64,000 nucleotides of DNA, taken from the NCBI RefSeq assembly GCF_000374445.1, contig NZ_KB894426.1, positions 62,001-126,000 on the forward strand, in the 5' to 3' direction. Under the pieces are notes generated by a model that searched no databases, was not told where the DNA came from, and was given only the letters and a program-made list of their open reading frames with translations. Every line of letters begins with the position of its first letter. Position 1 is the first letter of the stretch. The translations under genes and the position numbers were made by a program. Source of the stretch: Actinokineospora enzanensis DSM 44649. Its GTDB lineage: Bacteria > Actinomycetota > Actinomycetes > Mycobacteriales > Pseudonocardiaceae. Shown in pieces: positions 1 through 9,462 of the stretch.

Positions 1-1336
1 GTTCCCGCCGGGTCCACACCACCAGGTCGCCCGCCCCGTCCAACGCCAGCACCAACACCCCGCTGACCTCGTCGGCGAGCCCGGCCAGCTCCGGAGCGTG
101 CTCGCCGAGACACTCGCAGCTCCACACCTGACCGGCGGCAAGCTCGGGCAGGTGCTCCCACAGCGCGTCGTCCATCGGCGCGTCGCCGGTCGTTCGGCCG
201 GACAGCCGCAGCGCGACCGCGTCGGCCCGGACCAGCGACGCCAGCTCGGCGCCGTGCGCGAGCAGCGAGCCCGCGATGTCCGAGTGCAGCTCGGTGACCA
301 GCGTCAACAGCGCGGTCCGCGCCTGCTGCCTGGCCTGCGCGGCCTCCGCCTCCTGCACCGCGGCCAGCTGCAACGACAGCGTCACGCCGAAGAACTCGCA
401 GGCCGCGCGCACCTCCGCGCTCAGCCGCCGGGGCGCCAGGCCGTGGCAGGCGATCAGGCCCCACAGCCTGCCGCCGTCGAGCAGCGACACCGACATCGAC
501 GACCGCACGCCGATGTTGCGCAGGTACTCCAGGTGGAAGCCGGACACCGTGCGCAGGGTCGAGTCCGACAGGTCCAGCGGGTCGGCCGCGCCCGGCGGCA
601 CCGGCGGGACGAGCCGGGCGGTGTCGTCGTCCACGTCGTGGATGACCCGGATCCAGTTGCGCTCGTAGAGCCTGCGCGCCTGCGGCGGGATGTCGGTGGC
701 CGGGAACCACAGCCCCAGCCACGGCTCCAGGCCGTCGGCGACCGACTCGGCGAGCACCTCGCCGGGCCCGGCCGGGCCCTCGAAGCGATAGGCCACGACC
801 CGGTCGTAGCCGGTCAGCGCCCGGATCTCGGCCACCGCGGCGGCGCACACGTCCACCACCGTGCGGCCGTGCTGCAGCCTGGTCAGCGCGGTGCGGACGG
901 CCGGGTAGAAGCGGGAGAAGACGAACGGGCGCTCCTCGGTCACGGGCTCCAGCTCGACGACGAGCCGCCCGTCGGCGCGGTGGACGGTGGCGTCGAACTC
1001 GCGCCCGGCCACGGTGAGGGTGAGCAGGCCGCGGTCGCCGGTGGGGGCGTCGAGCGTGCGGTGGATCGCGTCGAGGGCGGCCGCGCCGAACAGGTCGACG
1101 GCGGCGGTGCCGAGCAGGTCGCCGGTGCCGAGCACGGACCCGCAGTTGGAACTGGCGACCGCGACCCGCCCGTCCGCGTCGAGGGCGAGCAGGGCGCCGT
1201 AGGACTGGATGCCGCCGAGCCGGTGGATCGGTTCGCTCAGGCACACCGACAGGTCGAACGGCGTGCCGGACTCGACTTCCGCGGCCCGGTCGCGTTCGCC
1301 GGGCTGCCACGCGCTGTCGTCGCCGCGCACGCTCAC
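1..1336 (-). CDS. Bacteriophytochrome (PAS-GAF-PHY), C-terminus beyond window edge
   Basis: Cytoplasmic red/far-red photoreceptor; about 445 residues are visible. Cys32 lies in VCLSEPIHRLGGIQSYG, the place of the biliverdin-binding Cys in front of the PAS domain of bacteriophytochromes. The GAF domain carries PATDIPPQARRLY (the PASDIP motif with its conserved Asp), FHLEYLRNIGVRSSMSVSL and WGLIACHG. The frame reaches the edge at VVWTRRE, which matches the start of the PHY tongue (WFRPE). The output domain, usually a histidine kinase, is off the window. The start is GTG at 1336; a second GTG two codons later is possible. It is divergent from a PP2C phosphatase and an Rcp1-like regulator, which are likely partners. 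Confidence 0.9.
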   Translation of the reverse strand, partial: MSVRGDDSAWQPGERDRAAEVESGTPFDLSVCLSEPIHRLGGIQSYGALLALDADGRVAVASSNCGSVLGTGDLLGTAAVDLFGAAALDAIHRTLDAPTGDRGLLTLTVAGREFDATVHRADGRLVVELEPVTEERPFVFSRFYPAVRTALTRLQHGRTVVDVCAAAVAEIRALTGYDRVVAYRFEGPAGPGEVLAESVADGLEPWLGLWFPATDIPPQARRLYERNWIRVIHDVDDDTARLVPPVPPGAADPLDLSDSTLRTVSGFHLEYLRNIGVRSSMSVSLLDGGRLWGLIACHGLAPRRLSAEVRAACEFFGVTLSLQLAAVQEAEAAQARQQARTALLTLVTELHSDIAGSLLAHGAELASLVRADAVALRLSGRTTGDAPMDDALWEHLPELAAGQVWSCECLGEHAPELAGLADEVSGVLVLALDGAGDLVVWTRRE

Positions 1337-1433
1337 CGCCTGCTCCCCGTCCCGCCCGCGGGCCGATCCCGCGCCAAGACCATACAGTTGGCCCGGCGCA
1401 TTCGCGGCGCACCGGGACGAGCAGAGTGGGATC

Positions 1434-3212
1434 GTGGAGCCGAACCGACCGGACCGTTGGTCCGACCGATTGCACGCGCTGTGGCGCTCGGCGTTCACGG
1501 CAGCGAGCACCCGCGAGTTCGCGCACGAGCTGTACACCGGCCTGCTGTCGCTGTCGGGCGTCCGCGCCGTGCTCGGGGTCCGGTTCGCCGCCGCGGGCCA
1601 GGTCCTGGTCACCCGCTGGGCCGACGCGGCGGGCCTGCACACCCGGCTGCCCGGCCTGGCCGCCGACGTCGCCGAGCTGGGCCGGGACCTGTCCGCCCAG
1701 CCGGTCGCGGACATCACCGACCCGCACCACAAGACCATGATCGGCCAGATCACCCAGCTGCCCGCGGCGCGGCTGTCCGCCGGGCTCGCCGAGCGCGTCG
1801 CCGGGTGCGGGGCGGACGGGCTGCTGGTGGCCACCCTCGACGTCGCGCGGCGCGGCCGGGGCGTGATGGCGCTTGCGGTCGCCTCCGCCGCGGCCGACCA
1901 GGCCACGCTCGTCACCGCGTTGGGGCAGGCGAGCGAGGTGGTGGTGGCCGCCGACCACCGCATCAGCGAGCAGCGGGACCTGGAGGACCAGCAGGCCCTG
2001 GACGCGCTGCTGGCCGAGGCGTCGCTGCGGATGGACGCCTCGCTGGACATCGCCGACACGCTGCGCGCGGTGGTGCGCATGGTCGTGCCCGCCCTGGCCG
2101 ACGGCGCCGCGATCCACATCCAGCGGGACGGCCGGATGGTCCCGATCGCGGTGGCGCACGTGGACGCGCACCGCGAAGCCCCACTCGCCGACCACCTGCG
2201 CGCGGGCCACTGGGCGGGTGAACCGGTGGTCGACGGCACCGCCCGACCCACCCCCGGCGACGGCCCGCACCCGGCGTGCCTGCCCGCGGCGGTCGGCCTG
2301 GACACCATGACGATCGCCGTGCTGCGCGCCCGCGGCCGGGATCTCGGGCTGCTGACGTTCTTCCACCGCAGGCACTCGACCTGGCGCAACTCCACCCGGT
2401 TCCTGCACGACCTGGCGGGCCGCGCGGCGCTGGCGATCGACAACGCGACGTTGTACGAGCAGCGCAGGCACGACGTGCTCTCGTTGCAGCAGCACCTGCT
2501 GCCCGCCGTGCTGCCCGAGGTCCCCGGCCTGGAACTGGCCGCGGGCTACAACGCCGCCGACCACACCCTGGAGGTCGGCGGCGACTTCTACGGCGTGGTC
2601 GACCAGGGCGGCCCGGTCGTCGCCCTGGTCGGCGACGTGTGCGGCCGCGGCGCCCCGGCCGCCGCGCTCACCGGCCTGGCCCGGCACACCCTGGAGACCG
2701 TCCTGGCGGGCGGCGGCTCGCCCCGGCACGCCCTGGACATCCTCAACCGGAAGATGCGCCGCGACCGCATCTCCCGCTTCCTGACCATCGCCACCGCCAC
2801 CCTCGGCCCGGTGGCGGACGACGTGCTGCGCCTGGAGACCCTGTCCGCGGGCCACCCCCGCCCCCTGATCGTCCGCCGCGACGGCACGGTCGAGGAACCC
2901 CACTGCACCGGCCGCCTCCTCGGCGTCTTCGACGACCTGGCCCTGCACACCGCCACCGACCACCTCTACCCCGGCGACCTGGTCCTGCTGTTCTCCGACG
3001 GCCTGCTGGAGGCCCGCGACACCGACGGCCGCCTCTTCGGCGAGACCGAGCTGGCGGACACCCTCGCCGGACTGCGCTCGCTGCCCGCCGCCGCCCTGGT
3101 CGACGCCCTCGTCTCCGGCTCCGACCGCTACCACGTCAACGACGACGTCGCCGTCCTCGCCATCCGCCACCTCGACCCCAGGAACGGAGCCACGTCGTGG
3201 ACCGGCAGGTGA
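1434..3212 (+). CDS. GAF-domain PP2C (SpoIIE/RsbU-type) serine phosphatase
   Basis: Soluble signalling phosphatase of about 592 residues. Two GAF-like regions (about 20-165 and 190-330) precede a short helix (LQQHLLPAVLP) and a SpoIIE/PP2C domain. Metal-site motifs are VGGDFYG (about residue 382), ALVGDVCGRGAPAAALT, LVLLFSDGLLEARD and the terminal NDDVAVLAIR. Such enzymes usually dephosphorylate anti-sigma-factor antagonists. The start is set at GTG 1434 because the frame is open further upstream without homology. It overlaps the next response-regulator gene and is divergent from the phytochrome. Two STAS proteins lie elsewhere in this window, but both lack the usual phospho-Ser, so the substrate is unknown. 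Confidence 0.88.
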   Translation: MEPNRPDRWSDRLHALWRSAFTAASTREFAHELYTGLLSLSGVRAVLGVRFAAAGQVLVTRWADAAGLHTRLPGLAADVAELGRDLSAQPVADITDPHHKTMIGQITQLPAARLSAGLAERVAGCGADGLLVATLDVARRGRGVMALAVASAAADQATLVTALGQASEVVVAADHRISEQRDLEDQQALDALLAEASLRMDASLDIADTLRAVVRMVVPALADGAAIHIQRDGRMVPIAVAHVDAHREAPLADHLRAGHWAGEPVVDGTARPTPGDGPHPACLPAAVGLDTMTIAVLRARGRDLGLLTFFHRRHSTWRNSTRFLHDLAGRAALAIDNATLYEQRRHDVLSLQQHLLPAVLPEVPGLELAAGYNAADHTLEVGGDFYGVVDQGGPVVALVGDVCGRGAPAAALTGLARHTLETVLAGGGSPRHALDILNRKMRRDRISRFLTIATATLGPVADDVLRLETLSAGHPRPLIVRRDGTVEEPHCTGRLLGVFDDLALHTATDHLYPGDLVLLFSDGLLEARDTDGRLFGETELADTLAGLRSLPAAALVDALVSGSDRYHVNDDVAVLAIRHLDPRNGATSWTGR

Positions 3213-3631
3213 CCGACGACCGGTTGGTCCTCATCGTCGAGGACAACGAACTCGACCGCGAGGCCATCGAACGCGCCCTGTCCCGCTCCCACCCCGAGCT
3301 CACCCTGGAGTTCCTCCCCGACGGCGACACGGTCCTACCGCGTCTGCACGACCCGTCGCGCCCCCGCCCGGCCCTCATGTTCCTCGACCTCACCATGCCC
3401 GCCACCGACGGCTACACGGTGCTCACCACGGTCCGCGCGGACCCGTCCTTCGCGGACATGACCATCATCGTGCTGACATCGTCCACCACGTCCGCGGACA
3501 TCGACCGGTGTTATGCGGCCGGGGCGGACAGCTACATCTACAAGCCGGTGAACTTCGCCCTCTTCCGGACGGTGCTACAGGGCGCGGTGGACTACTGGTA
3601 CTCCCGCCGGACCGACGACCATCCACAGTGA
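3197..3631 (+). CDS. Rcp1-like single-domain response regulator
   Basis: Receiver-only protein of 144 residues with no output domain. LIVEDNELDREAIERAL holds the acidic pair, MFLDLTMPATDGY the phospho-accepting Asp, and YIYKPVNF the conserved Lys. The DNELD start and the tail YIYKPVNFALF resemble the Rcp1 family, which works with phytochrome kinases. Start GTG 3197 is preceded by GGAG at 3186-3189; GTG 3209 would instead give a 4-bp overlap with the phosphatase stop. It is translationally linked to the PP2C gene and divergent from the phytochrome, so a light-driven phosphorelay is likely (inference). Confidence 0.9.
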   Translation: MDRQVTDDRLVLIVEDNELDREAIERALSRSHPELTLEFLPDGDTVLPRLHDPSRPRPALMFLDLTMPATDGYTVLTTVRADPSFADMTIIVLTSSTTSADIDRCYAAGADSYIYKPVNFALFRTVLQGAVDYWYSRRTDDHPQ

Positions 3632-3825
3632 ACAGTGATTCGGCATCCACTGCGGCCGATGGGGCAGTCGTCGCAGCACACCGGTCGACGTATTCCGTCC
3701 AACGAACCCGACGATCCCCACCGAACCGGTCAGCAGGGAGGTCAGCGCTACCGGCCGTGACCGGGGCACCTCAGGGGAGGCGACGGCCAACCGGCCCGTA
3801 CCGGATCGCGCACCGCTCGCCCGGT

Positions 3826-4491
3826 TCACCGGGCCGATTGCCGCTTCCGGTGCAGGAACCACTCCACGCCGATGAGCGGGACGGTCCAGCCGAGCCACGC
3901 CGTGGTGCCCGCGATGGCCTGGCCGAGCGCGACCTCACTGCCGCCGAAGGTCGTGTCCAGGCCGGGGCTCAGCACCACCGCGAGTATCGGCGCCCAGATC
4001 CGGTTGGTGATTGTCGACAGCGTGAGTACATAGCTGCGCAGCATCCATTCCCGATGCCCCTTGAAGTCCCGCGCGCGCACCCGCCGCCAGCCCGTGAGCG
4101 TGCTCAGGAACCACAGTGGTGCCAGCAGCATCGCGCTGGCCTGGTTGGCCGGGCCGAACGGCGAGGTCATGCCGACGAAGAACCCGGCGACCGCGGCCGG
4201 CAGCACCCCGGCGAAGACGTAGACGCGGCCGACGCGGCGGTGCAGTCGCGGATAGTGGGCACGGAACCACGGCCACAGTTGCAGGAACCCCGCCACCATC
4301 GCGACCACCCCGAAGGCGATGTGCGCGATCAGTGCCGGGTAGTGCACCGACGACGTCGCCGGTACCCGGGACCGGGCCGGGTCGAGCCCGACGTACGGCG
4401 GCAGCGAGTAGACCAGGAAGACCACGATCAGTGCGGCGGCCGGGACGAGCCACGGCGTACGCCGGAACGTGCGGACCACGACACTCGACAT
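3826..4491 (-). CDS. DUF2306 multi-spanning membrane protein
   Basis: A 221-residue integral membrane protein with about seven hydrophobic segments, starting just after the N-terminal basic stretch (FRRTPWLVPAAALIVVFLVYSL). Conserved-looking features are IAHIAFGVVAMVAGFLQLWP, HRRVGRVYV and GHREWMLRSYV; the histidines and the GHREWMLR stretch are typical of DUF2306 (YozB-like) proteins. Function is unknown in the family. It stands alone, with its start facing the downstream end of the protease gene. Confidence 0.75.
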   Translation of the reverse strand: MSSVVVRTFRRTPWLVPAAALIVVFLVYSLPPYVGLDPARSRVPATSSVHYPALIAHIAFGVVAMVAGFLQLWPWFRAHYPRLHRRVGRVYVFAGVLPAAVAGFFVGMTSPFGPANQASAMLLAPLWFLSTLTGWRRVRARDFKGHREWMLRSYVLTLSTITNRIWAPILAVVLSPGLDTTFGGSEVALGQAIAGTTAWLGWTVPLIGVEWFLHRKRQSAR

Positions 4492-4569
4492 GACAGAGAA
4501 ACCCCGCTTTCCCGTTGAGTGGTATCACTCACGGTAAGCAGCGGTCCCCGGTCCGGCCATCCGGCAGCC

Positions 4570-4611
4570 ACCAGGGCCGGTGCTGGGGATAACCCCAGCA
4601 CCGGCCCTGGT
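4570..4611 (-). terminator. Perfect 19-bp hairpin after the protease gene
   Basis: The arms 4570-4588 and 4593-4611 are exact reverse complements around an ATAA loop. It lies 59 bp past the stop of the minus-strand M6 protease. No T-run follows, which is common for actinomycete terminators. It may also block read-through toward the DUF2306 gene. Confidence 0.75.
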
Positions 4612-4669
4612 GTCCTCAGTGGACACAGAGGTGGCAGGCATGCCCCGCCGTCACCCCCGGCCCGTCACC

Positions 4670-7060
4670 TCACCTCTTGGTCGGGAAGACCCGAACGGTC
4701 AGCGAGGTGCCCTCCTGCTTGAGCACCTTGATGCCCACGCCCGCGGCCGGGAGCTTGACGCCCGCCGTCGGCTGCGCCGCGTTCCAGTACGACTTGGTGT
4801 CGTCGAACAGCGGCTGCGCGTTCTGGCCCCGGATGTAGCTGGCCCGACCACCCGCGTACAGGGTGAACGAGTCGGCCTTCCGCAGCGAGAACGGCGCGTC
4901 GTACCCGGCGACCCGGGGCCGCCACGCCTGGCCCTGCAGGTTGTAGATCGGGTCCGGGTGCGCGTCCACGATCGACAGGTTCGCCTCGCCGGGGTGCACG
5001 GACGTGTTGTTGTCCGCCTGCGAGGTGTCCCAGTAGCTGACCAGCAGGCCTTCCTGGTACGGGAACCGGGTGGCGAAGTTCGGCTTGTCCGGGTACCCGT
5101 AGTCGTAGGGGCCGGGCTGCAGGTACTTGTCGTACCCGGTGTAGACCCGGTTGGCCGCCACGTAGAAGTTGTCGAACGTGGCCGTCTCGGTGCCGGTGGT
5201 GATGCGGAACCCGGTCGGGGTCCAGCCGTTGTTGCCCGACTCCGCGCCGTCGGTGAACAGCGCGGCGCCGTCGGCGACGACCGAGATCTCGTCGGCGAAG
5301 AACCCGTTGAGCGCCAGGCCGCCGTCGGTGCGGTAGCGCAGGCGCAGCAGGGTGTTCTTGCCCGCCAGGGAGTTCAGCGGCACCGACACGTCCACCCACT
5401 GGTTGTTGGTGGTGTTGGTGATCGCCGGGACCCCCGTGGCGTCCCGGGTGAACGGCTTGCCGTTGGCCACGCCGTCCAGCGCGGTCCAGTTGGCACCGCC
5501 GTCGGTGGACGCCTCGACGAAGAGGAAGTCGCAGTCGCAGTCCTCGATGTCGTAGCGGGCCTTGAGCTTGAGCTCGGCCGACGACTTGCCGGTCAGGTCG
5601 ACCGGGCGGGTGAGCGAGTTGGAGAGGTTGTCCCCCTTGTCGCTCCACCACATCTTCTGGCCCGCGAACGGCGGCCCGTACACGGCGGATTTCACCTTGT
5701 CGGGCAGCACGACCACGACGCCCTGCGCCTTGTCCGTGTTGTACGCGGCCGGGCCGAGGTCGATCTTCCTGTCCTGGCCCGCGACCACGGTCTCGTAGTC
5801 CAGCCAGCCCAGCTGCAGCTTGTCCCACGGGGACAGGTCGTTGGCGCGCAGGCCGATGGGCTCGTTGGCCAGCGAGACGCGGCTCTGGCCCATCAGCGAC
5901 CACCAGTTGATGCCGTTCTCCTGGGCACCACCCGGGCCGACCGTGTCGTAGTTGTCCGGCAGACCGAGGTCGTGGCCGTACTCGTGCGCGAACACGCCGA
6001 GGCCGCCGTTCTCCGGCTGCATCGTGTAGTCGCCGACCCACAGACCGGTGTTGCCGATCTGCACGCCGCCGAGCCGGTTGTCCGCCGGTCCGGTGGTGTT
6101 GCCGGAGAAGGCGTACCAGCGGTGCGCCCAGATGGCGTCCTCACCGTACTGCGGGTCGCCGTCGGACTGGTCCGCACCCGCGTGCACGATCTGGAAGTGG
6201 TCGATGTAGCCGTCCGGCTCGTTGAAGTCGCCGTCGCCGTCGTAGTCGTAGCGGTCCCACTGGTCGTAGGAGGCGAGATCGGCCTTGATGTCGGCGTCGC
6301 TCGCGCCCTGCGCCTTGCGGTCCGTGACCCACTGGTTGAGCGCGTCCTGGACCAGGTACCAGCTGTTGCCGCAGATCTTGCCGGGGCACGGGGAGCCGTC
6401 CGAGCGGCCGTACCGGGCCTCGTTGTAGGGCACCTTCACCCAGTCGGTGACCTGGCCGTCGACCGAGTACCGGCCGGAGGAGGCCTTCTCGTAGAAGGTC
6501 TTCAGCGACTCGACGTTCGACCCCTGGCCGAAGTACAGGTCCTGGTAGTGCTTCTGCGAGTAGTCCGCCTGCCACACGGTCTTGTTGTCGACCGCGCGGT
6601 TGGGCTTGGGGATCTGGTTGTGCCGCGGACCGTCGTAGCGCGTCGGGCCCGGGGTCGCCGGGCTGGTGTCGCGGTCCGGGAAGTCCGGGTGCCGCTGGTC
6701 GCCGAACTCGGCGAGCACGACGAAGATCTTGTCGGTCTTCTCGCGGCCGAGCTCGACGTACTGGTCGCCCGCCTTGCCGTTGTTGCGGTTCTTGGCGGCG
6801 GGCTTGGCGCCGACCTTGACCACGGTGCTGGCCCCGCGCTGTTCGGCGCTGGCCTCTCCGGAGAGGACCTTGGCCAGGCCCTCCTCGCGCAGGGTGCGGC
6901 GCTTGTTCTCCAACGGCGAGACGACCTCGTCGGTCTGGTCCGCCGCGGCCTGGGGTGCTGGCGCGGAGGCGGGCGCGGCCACGGCCGAGCCGTGCACCAC
7001 CACCGCCCCGGTGCCGACCACCGTCGCCGCGGCGAGCGCGACGACCAATCTTCGGCGCAC
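4670..7060 (-). CDS. Secreted M6 metalloprotease (immune inhibitor A family)
   Basis: A 796-residue extracellular zinc protease. A Sec signal peptide covers about residues 1-29 (RRRLVVALAAATVVGTGAVVV, then AVAA). A propeptide follows (NKRRTLREEGLAKVLSG), then the M6 catalytic domain with HEYGHDLGLPDNYD (HExxH zinc site near residue 360). Downstream are a repeated concanavalin-like region (DGGANWTALDGV) and a C-terminal domain typical of immune inhibitor A. Acidic stretches such as DYDGDGDFNEPDGY probably bind calcium. It is monocistronic, with a strong hairpin downstream. Likely roles are extracellular protein degradation or action on competitors (inference). Confidence 0.92.
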   Translation of the reverse strand: MRRRLVVALAAATVVGTGAVVVHGSAVAAPASAPAPQAAADQTDEVVSPLENKRRTLREEGLAKVLSGEASAEQRGASTVVKVGAKPAAKNRNNGKAGDQYVELGREKTDKIFVVLAEFGDQRHPDFPDRDTSPATPGPTRYDGPRHNQIPKPNRAVDNKTVWQADYSQKHYQDLYFGQGSNVESLKTFYEKASSGRYSVDGQVTDWVKVPYNEARYGRSDGSPCPGKICGNSWYLVQDALNQWVTDRKAQGASDADIKADLASYDQWDRYDYDGDGDFNEPDGYIDHFQIVHAGADQSDGDPQYGEDAIWAHRWYAFSGNTTGPADNRLGGVQIGNTGLWVGDYTMQPENGGLGVFAHEYGHDLGLPDNYDTVGPGGAQENGINWWSLMGQSRVSLANEPIGLRANDLSPWDKLQLGWLDYETVVAGQDRKIDLGPAAYNTDKAQGVVVVLPDKVKSAVYGPPFAGQKMWWSDKGDNLSNSLTRPVDLTGKSSAELKLKARYDIEDCDCDFLFVEASTDGGANWTALDGVANGKPFTRDATGVPAITNTTNNQWVDVSVPLNSLAGKNTLLRLRYRTDGGLALNGFFADEISVVADGAALFTDGAESGNNGWTPTGFRITTGTETATFDNFYVAANRVYTGYDKYLQPGPYDYGYPDKPNFATRFPYQEGLLVSYWDTSQADNNTSVHPGEANLSIVDAHPDPIYNLQGQAWRPRVAGYDAPFSLRKADSFTLYAGGRASYIRGQNAQPLFDDTKSYWNAAQPTAGVKLPAAGVGIKVLKQEGTSLTVRVFPTKR

Positions 7061-7353
7061 TAATTCCTCCCGATTCGTGGGGATGACTCCGGGTGAAGCC
7101 TCGCGAAACAGTAGAGGAGGACACGGCGCCCAGATATCACGAGAGGATTACAAGAATCATTCCGGCCATCACATTCCACTATAGGACGGCGTGATGGTCC
7201 GAATGGCCGAAACCTCCGTTGCACCACCCGGACCAGGGCGGTTGCCGGGGGCGACGGCCGACTTCGGGCGAAACGGGAATACCAATCCGGGCTATTCACA
7301 GAATAGAACGGCGACTGGTAACGGCCGGGTGGTGAATACCGACCCGATGTGGA

Positions 7354-7773
7354 TCAGGGTACGACGACCAACTCGCCGCTGATCTGCCGGTGGATGGCCG
7401 CCATGTCGAAGTAGTCGCGCTCGCGCCGGATGAGCCCGTCGCGGACCTCGACGACGTGGCAGGCGTGGCTGACCACGCGGCGGCCGGTGGGCTGGAGCGG
7501 GCCGAGCGGGCCCAGGTGCGTGCCGACGCAGCGGACCTCGACGAACGAGGTGGCGCCGTCGACGCCGGTGTGGAAGTCGGTGTAGCCGAACACCACGTCG
7601 GGGAACGCGGCGTGCAGGTACTTCATCACCGCCACCGGGGTGTCGGTCTCGGCGAACCGGGTGCCGGTGACGTCGGTGTAGACGTACTCCGGGTGGTAGA
7701 GGGCGCGCATGCCCTCCCAGTCGTAGGCGTCGATGGTGGCCCAGTGCCGCCGGTGGACGGTCGCCGCGTTCAT
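7354..7773 (-). CDS. NTF2/SnoaL-like protein
   Basis: A 139-residue protein with the single-domain cone fold of SnoaL/ketosteroid isomerase-like proteins. WATIDAYDWEGMRALYHPEYVY at the N-terminus and SFVEVRCVGTHLGP with VVSHACHVVEVRDGLIRRERDYFD near the end are typical. The substrate cannot be told from the sequence. The start is ATG 7773. The 293 bp between it and the protease gene contain no other gene that I can support. Confidence 0.75.
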   Translation of the reverse strand: MNAATVHRRHWATIDAYDWEGMRALYHPEYVYTDVTGTRFAETDTPVAVMKYLHAAFPDVVFGYTDFHTGVDGATSFVEVRCVGTHLGPLGPLQPTGRRVVSHACHVVEVRDGLIRRERDYFDMAAIHRQISGELVVVP

Positions 7774-7886
7774 GGCGACCACGCTAGGGGCGCGGCCGGG
7801 GCGGGCCGGGTGTCCTGGCCGATCTTCGACGCGAGGTTCACCTGTCCGGGTGGGACGCGCGATGCGGGCGCGCGCCCCGGGACAGG

Positions 7887-8186
7887 TCAGCCCGCGTCGG
7901 GTTGGTCGTCGGCGGCCTTGAGGTAGGCGCGCAGGGTCTCCAACGCCTTGTGCTGGGTGACGCGCACCGCGCGCGGGGACATGTCCAGCAGCACCGCGAC
8001 CTGTTCCGCAGTACGTCCCTCGACAACCCGCATGCGCAGCACGCGCAGCTGCAACGGGGTGAGCGCGGCCATCGGGTCGGCCGTGCCCTGGCGCGGCTCG
8101 GGGATGACGAGCCGGGGGCCGTGGGGCGTCTTGGGGGTCCGCATGCCTGGGGAACGCCCGGGGTCGTCGATCATGACGCGGTTCAC
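7887..8186 (-). CDS. Stand-alone sigma-70 region 4 (HTH) protein
   Basis: A 99-residue protein (GTG start 8186; ATG at 8174 is an alternative). Its only recognisable domain is a sigma region 4 helix-turn-helix: LTPLQLRVLRMRVVEGRTAEQVAVLLDMSPRAVRVTQHKALETLRAYL. No region 2 is present, so it cannot be a complete sigma factor. It may be a DNA-binding regulator or a remnant. Both neighbours are on the same strand but do not overlap it. Confidence 0.7.
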   Translation of the reverse strand: MNRVMIDDPGRSPGMRTPKTPHGPRLVIPEPRQGTADPMAALTPLQLRVLRMRVVEGRTAEQVAVLLDMSPRAVRVTQHKALETLRAYLKAADDQPDAG

Positions 8187-8246
8187 GTCCGAATTTTCCC
8201 AACAACTCCTCAGATTCCGCGCCTGACACGCGGCGTTGCCGACCGG

Positions 8247-9212
8247 TCACCCGGCGGGGTCGGGCCAGGGATCGCCCCAGGCGGTGTCCCGGGCGGACCG
8301 GTAGGCGCCGGGGTCGCGTCTGGTGACGGTGGTGTCGACGAGCCCGTCCGGCCCGCAGACCCGCAGCGCGACGAGCCCCTTGCGCTTGAGCGGGTGCCGG
8401 ACCACCCGGCCCGGCGCGGGCGGCCACTCGGCACGGGTGGCGGCGACGTAGGAGAACTTCTCGTCCTCGTGCCCGAGCGTGGCCGTCTTGACCCGCCGGT
8501 GCACGGCACTGCGCCCGAGCCGTGCGACGAAGTGGCACCAGTCCTGGCCGCGCGGGACGGGACAGGCGTCGTCGTGCGGGCAGGGGGCGAGCACCCGCAT
8601 CCCGGCGGCGAGCAGCTCGTCGCGGGCGGCCAGCACCCGCTCGTACCCGGCGGGCGTGCCCGGCTCCACGACGACCACCAGACCCGCCTTCGCGGCCATC
8701 GCCCGCACGACGTCGGCGCGCGCGGCCTCGGTGAGCTCGCTCAGGACGTAGGAGAGGGTCGCGACGTCGGCGTCCGGGATGTCGGTCCCGATCGCCGCCC
8801 GCCGCCAGTGCACGTCGGGAAGACCGGCCCCCTTGGCCAGCCGCGCCCCCAACGTCAGCGCGGGCCCCGACCGGTCGAGCACGGTCACGTCGGTCAACGA
8901 CGGCCACCGCTCCGCCGCCGCCCACACCGCCGCCCCGGTCCCACCCCCGACATCGACCATCCGCGCCGGCGCGAACCCCGGCGCCAGGTCCGCCACCCGC
9001 CCCAGCACGGACGCCACCGCCGCGTGCGTGGCGGGCATCCGGTAGGCGGCGTAGGCGACGGCGGCGAGATCGGCGTCGAGCACCACGTCCCCCGGGTCGA
9101 CCCCGGTGCGGTACCGCTCGATCAGCCCCCGCACGGCGTCGGCGACGCGCTTCTCCGGAAACCGCCCGACCTCGCCGTCGAGCGCCGCCTGCAGAACGAC
9201 CAGTGTGGACAC
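8247..9212 (-). CDS. Rsm22-like ribosome-associated methyltransferase
   Basis: A 321-residue SAM-dependent methyltransferase of the Rsm22/mitochondrial S15-like family. The SAM motif is MVDVGGGTGAAVWA, followed by ATLSYVLSEL. A Cys cluster, APCPHDDACPVPRGQDWCHF (about residues 206-225), is the metal or Fe-S site of this family. The C-terminal RKGLVALRVCGPDG is a small beta domain. The probable role is small ribosomal subunit assembly or rRNA modification. The start is ATG 9212. Confidence 0.85.
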   Translation of the reverse strand: MSTLVVLQAALDGEVGRFPEKRVADAVRGLIERYRTGVDPGDVVLDADLAAVAYAAYRMPATHAAVASVLGRVADLAPGFAPARMVDVGGGTGAAVWAAAERWPSLTDVTVLDRSGPALTLGARLAKGAGLPDVHWRRAAIGTDIPDADVATLSYVLSELTEAARADVVRAMAAKAGLVVVVEPGTPAGYERVLAARDELLAAGMRVLAPCPHDDACPVPRGQDWCHFVARLGRSAVHRRVKTATLGHEDEKFSYVAATRAEWPPAPGRVVRHPLKRKGLVALRVCGPDGLVDTTVTRRDPGAYRSARDTAWGDPWPDPAG

Positions 9213-9462
9213 GACCGGCCATCATGCCCGACCCGGCACCCGCGCCCGACCCCCAGGTCACACTCCCGAGCCGCCGTACACCCGCCATCCCCAGGCAAGA
9301 TCATCCGCCGCCGGAACCGTCGTACCCCCGCCCTGGGATGGATACGGGGGCCAAGGGCCGCCCAAGATCATCCACTCCCGGCCGCCAGGCGCCCGCCACC
9401 CCTCTGCCCGGCGCCACAGCCCGCCGGTGAACAGCGGGCCAGGCGCCACCTCATGGCAAAAG

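Noticed and set aside
98-2221. Long open + strand frames over the phytochrome and phosphatase genes
   Set aside because: They lie opposite or out of frame to genes with clear domain motifs, and their products are Arg/Pro/Gly-rich, as expected for shadow frames in GC-rich DNA.
4580-7063. An 827-codon + strand open frame
   Set aside because: It is antisense to the M6 protease, which has a signal peptide and a HExxH motif; the frame is low-complexity Val/Arg/Asp-rich.
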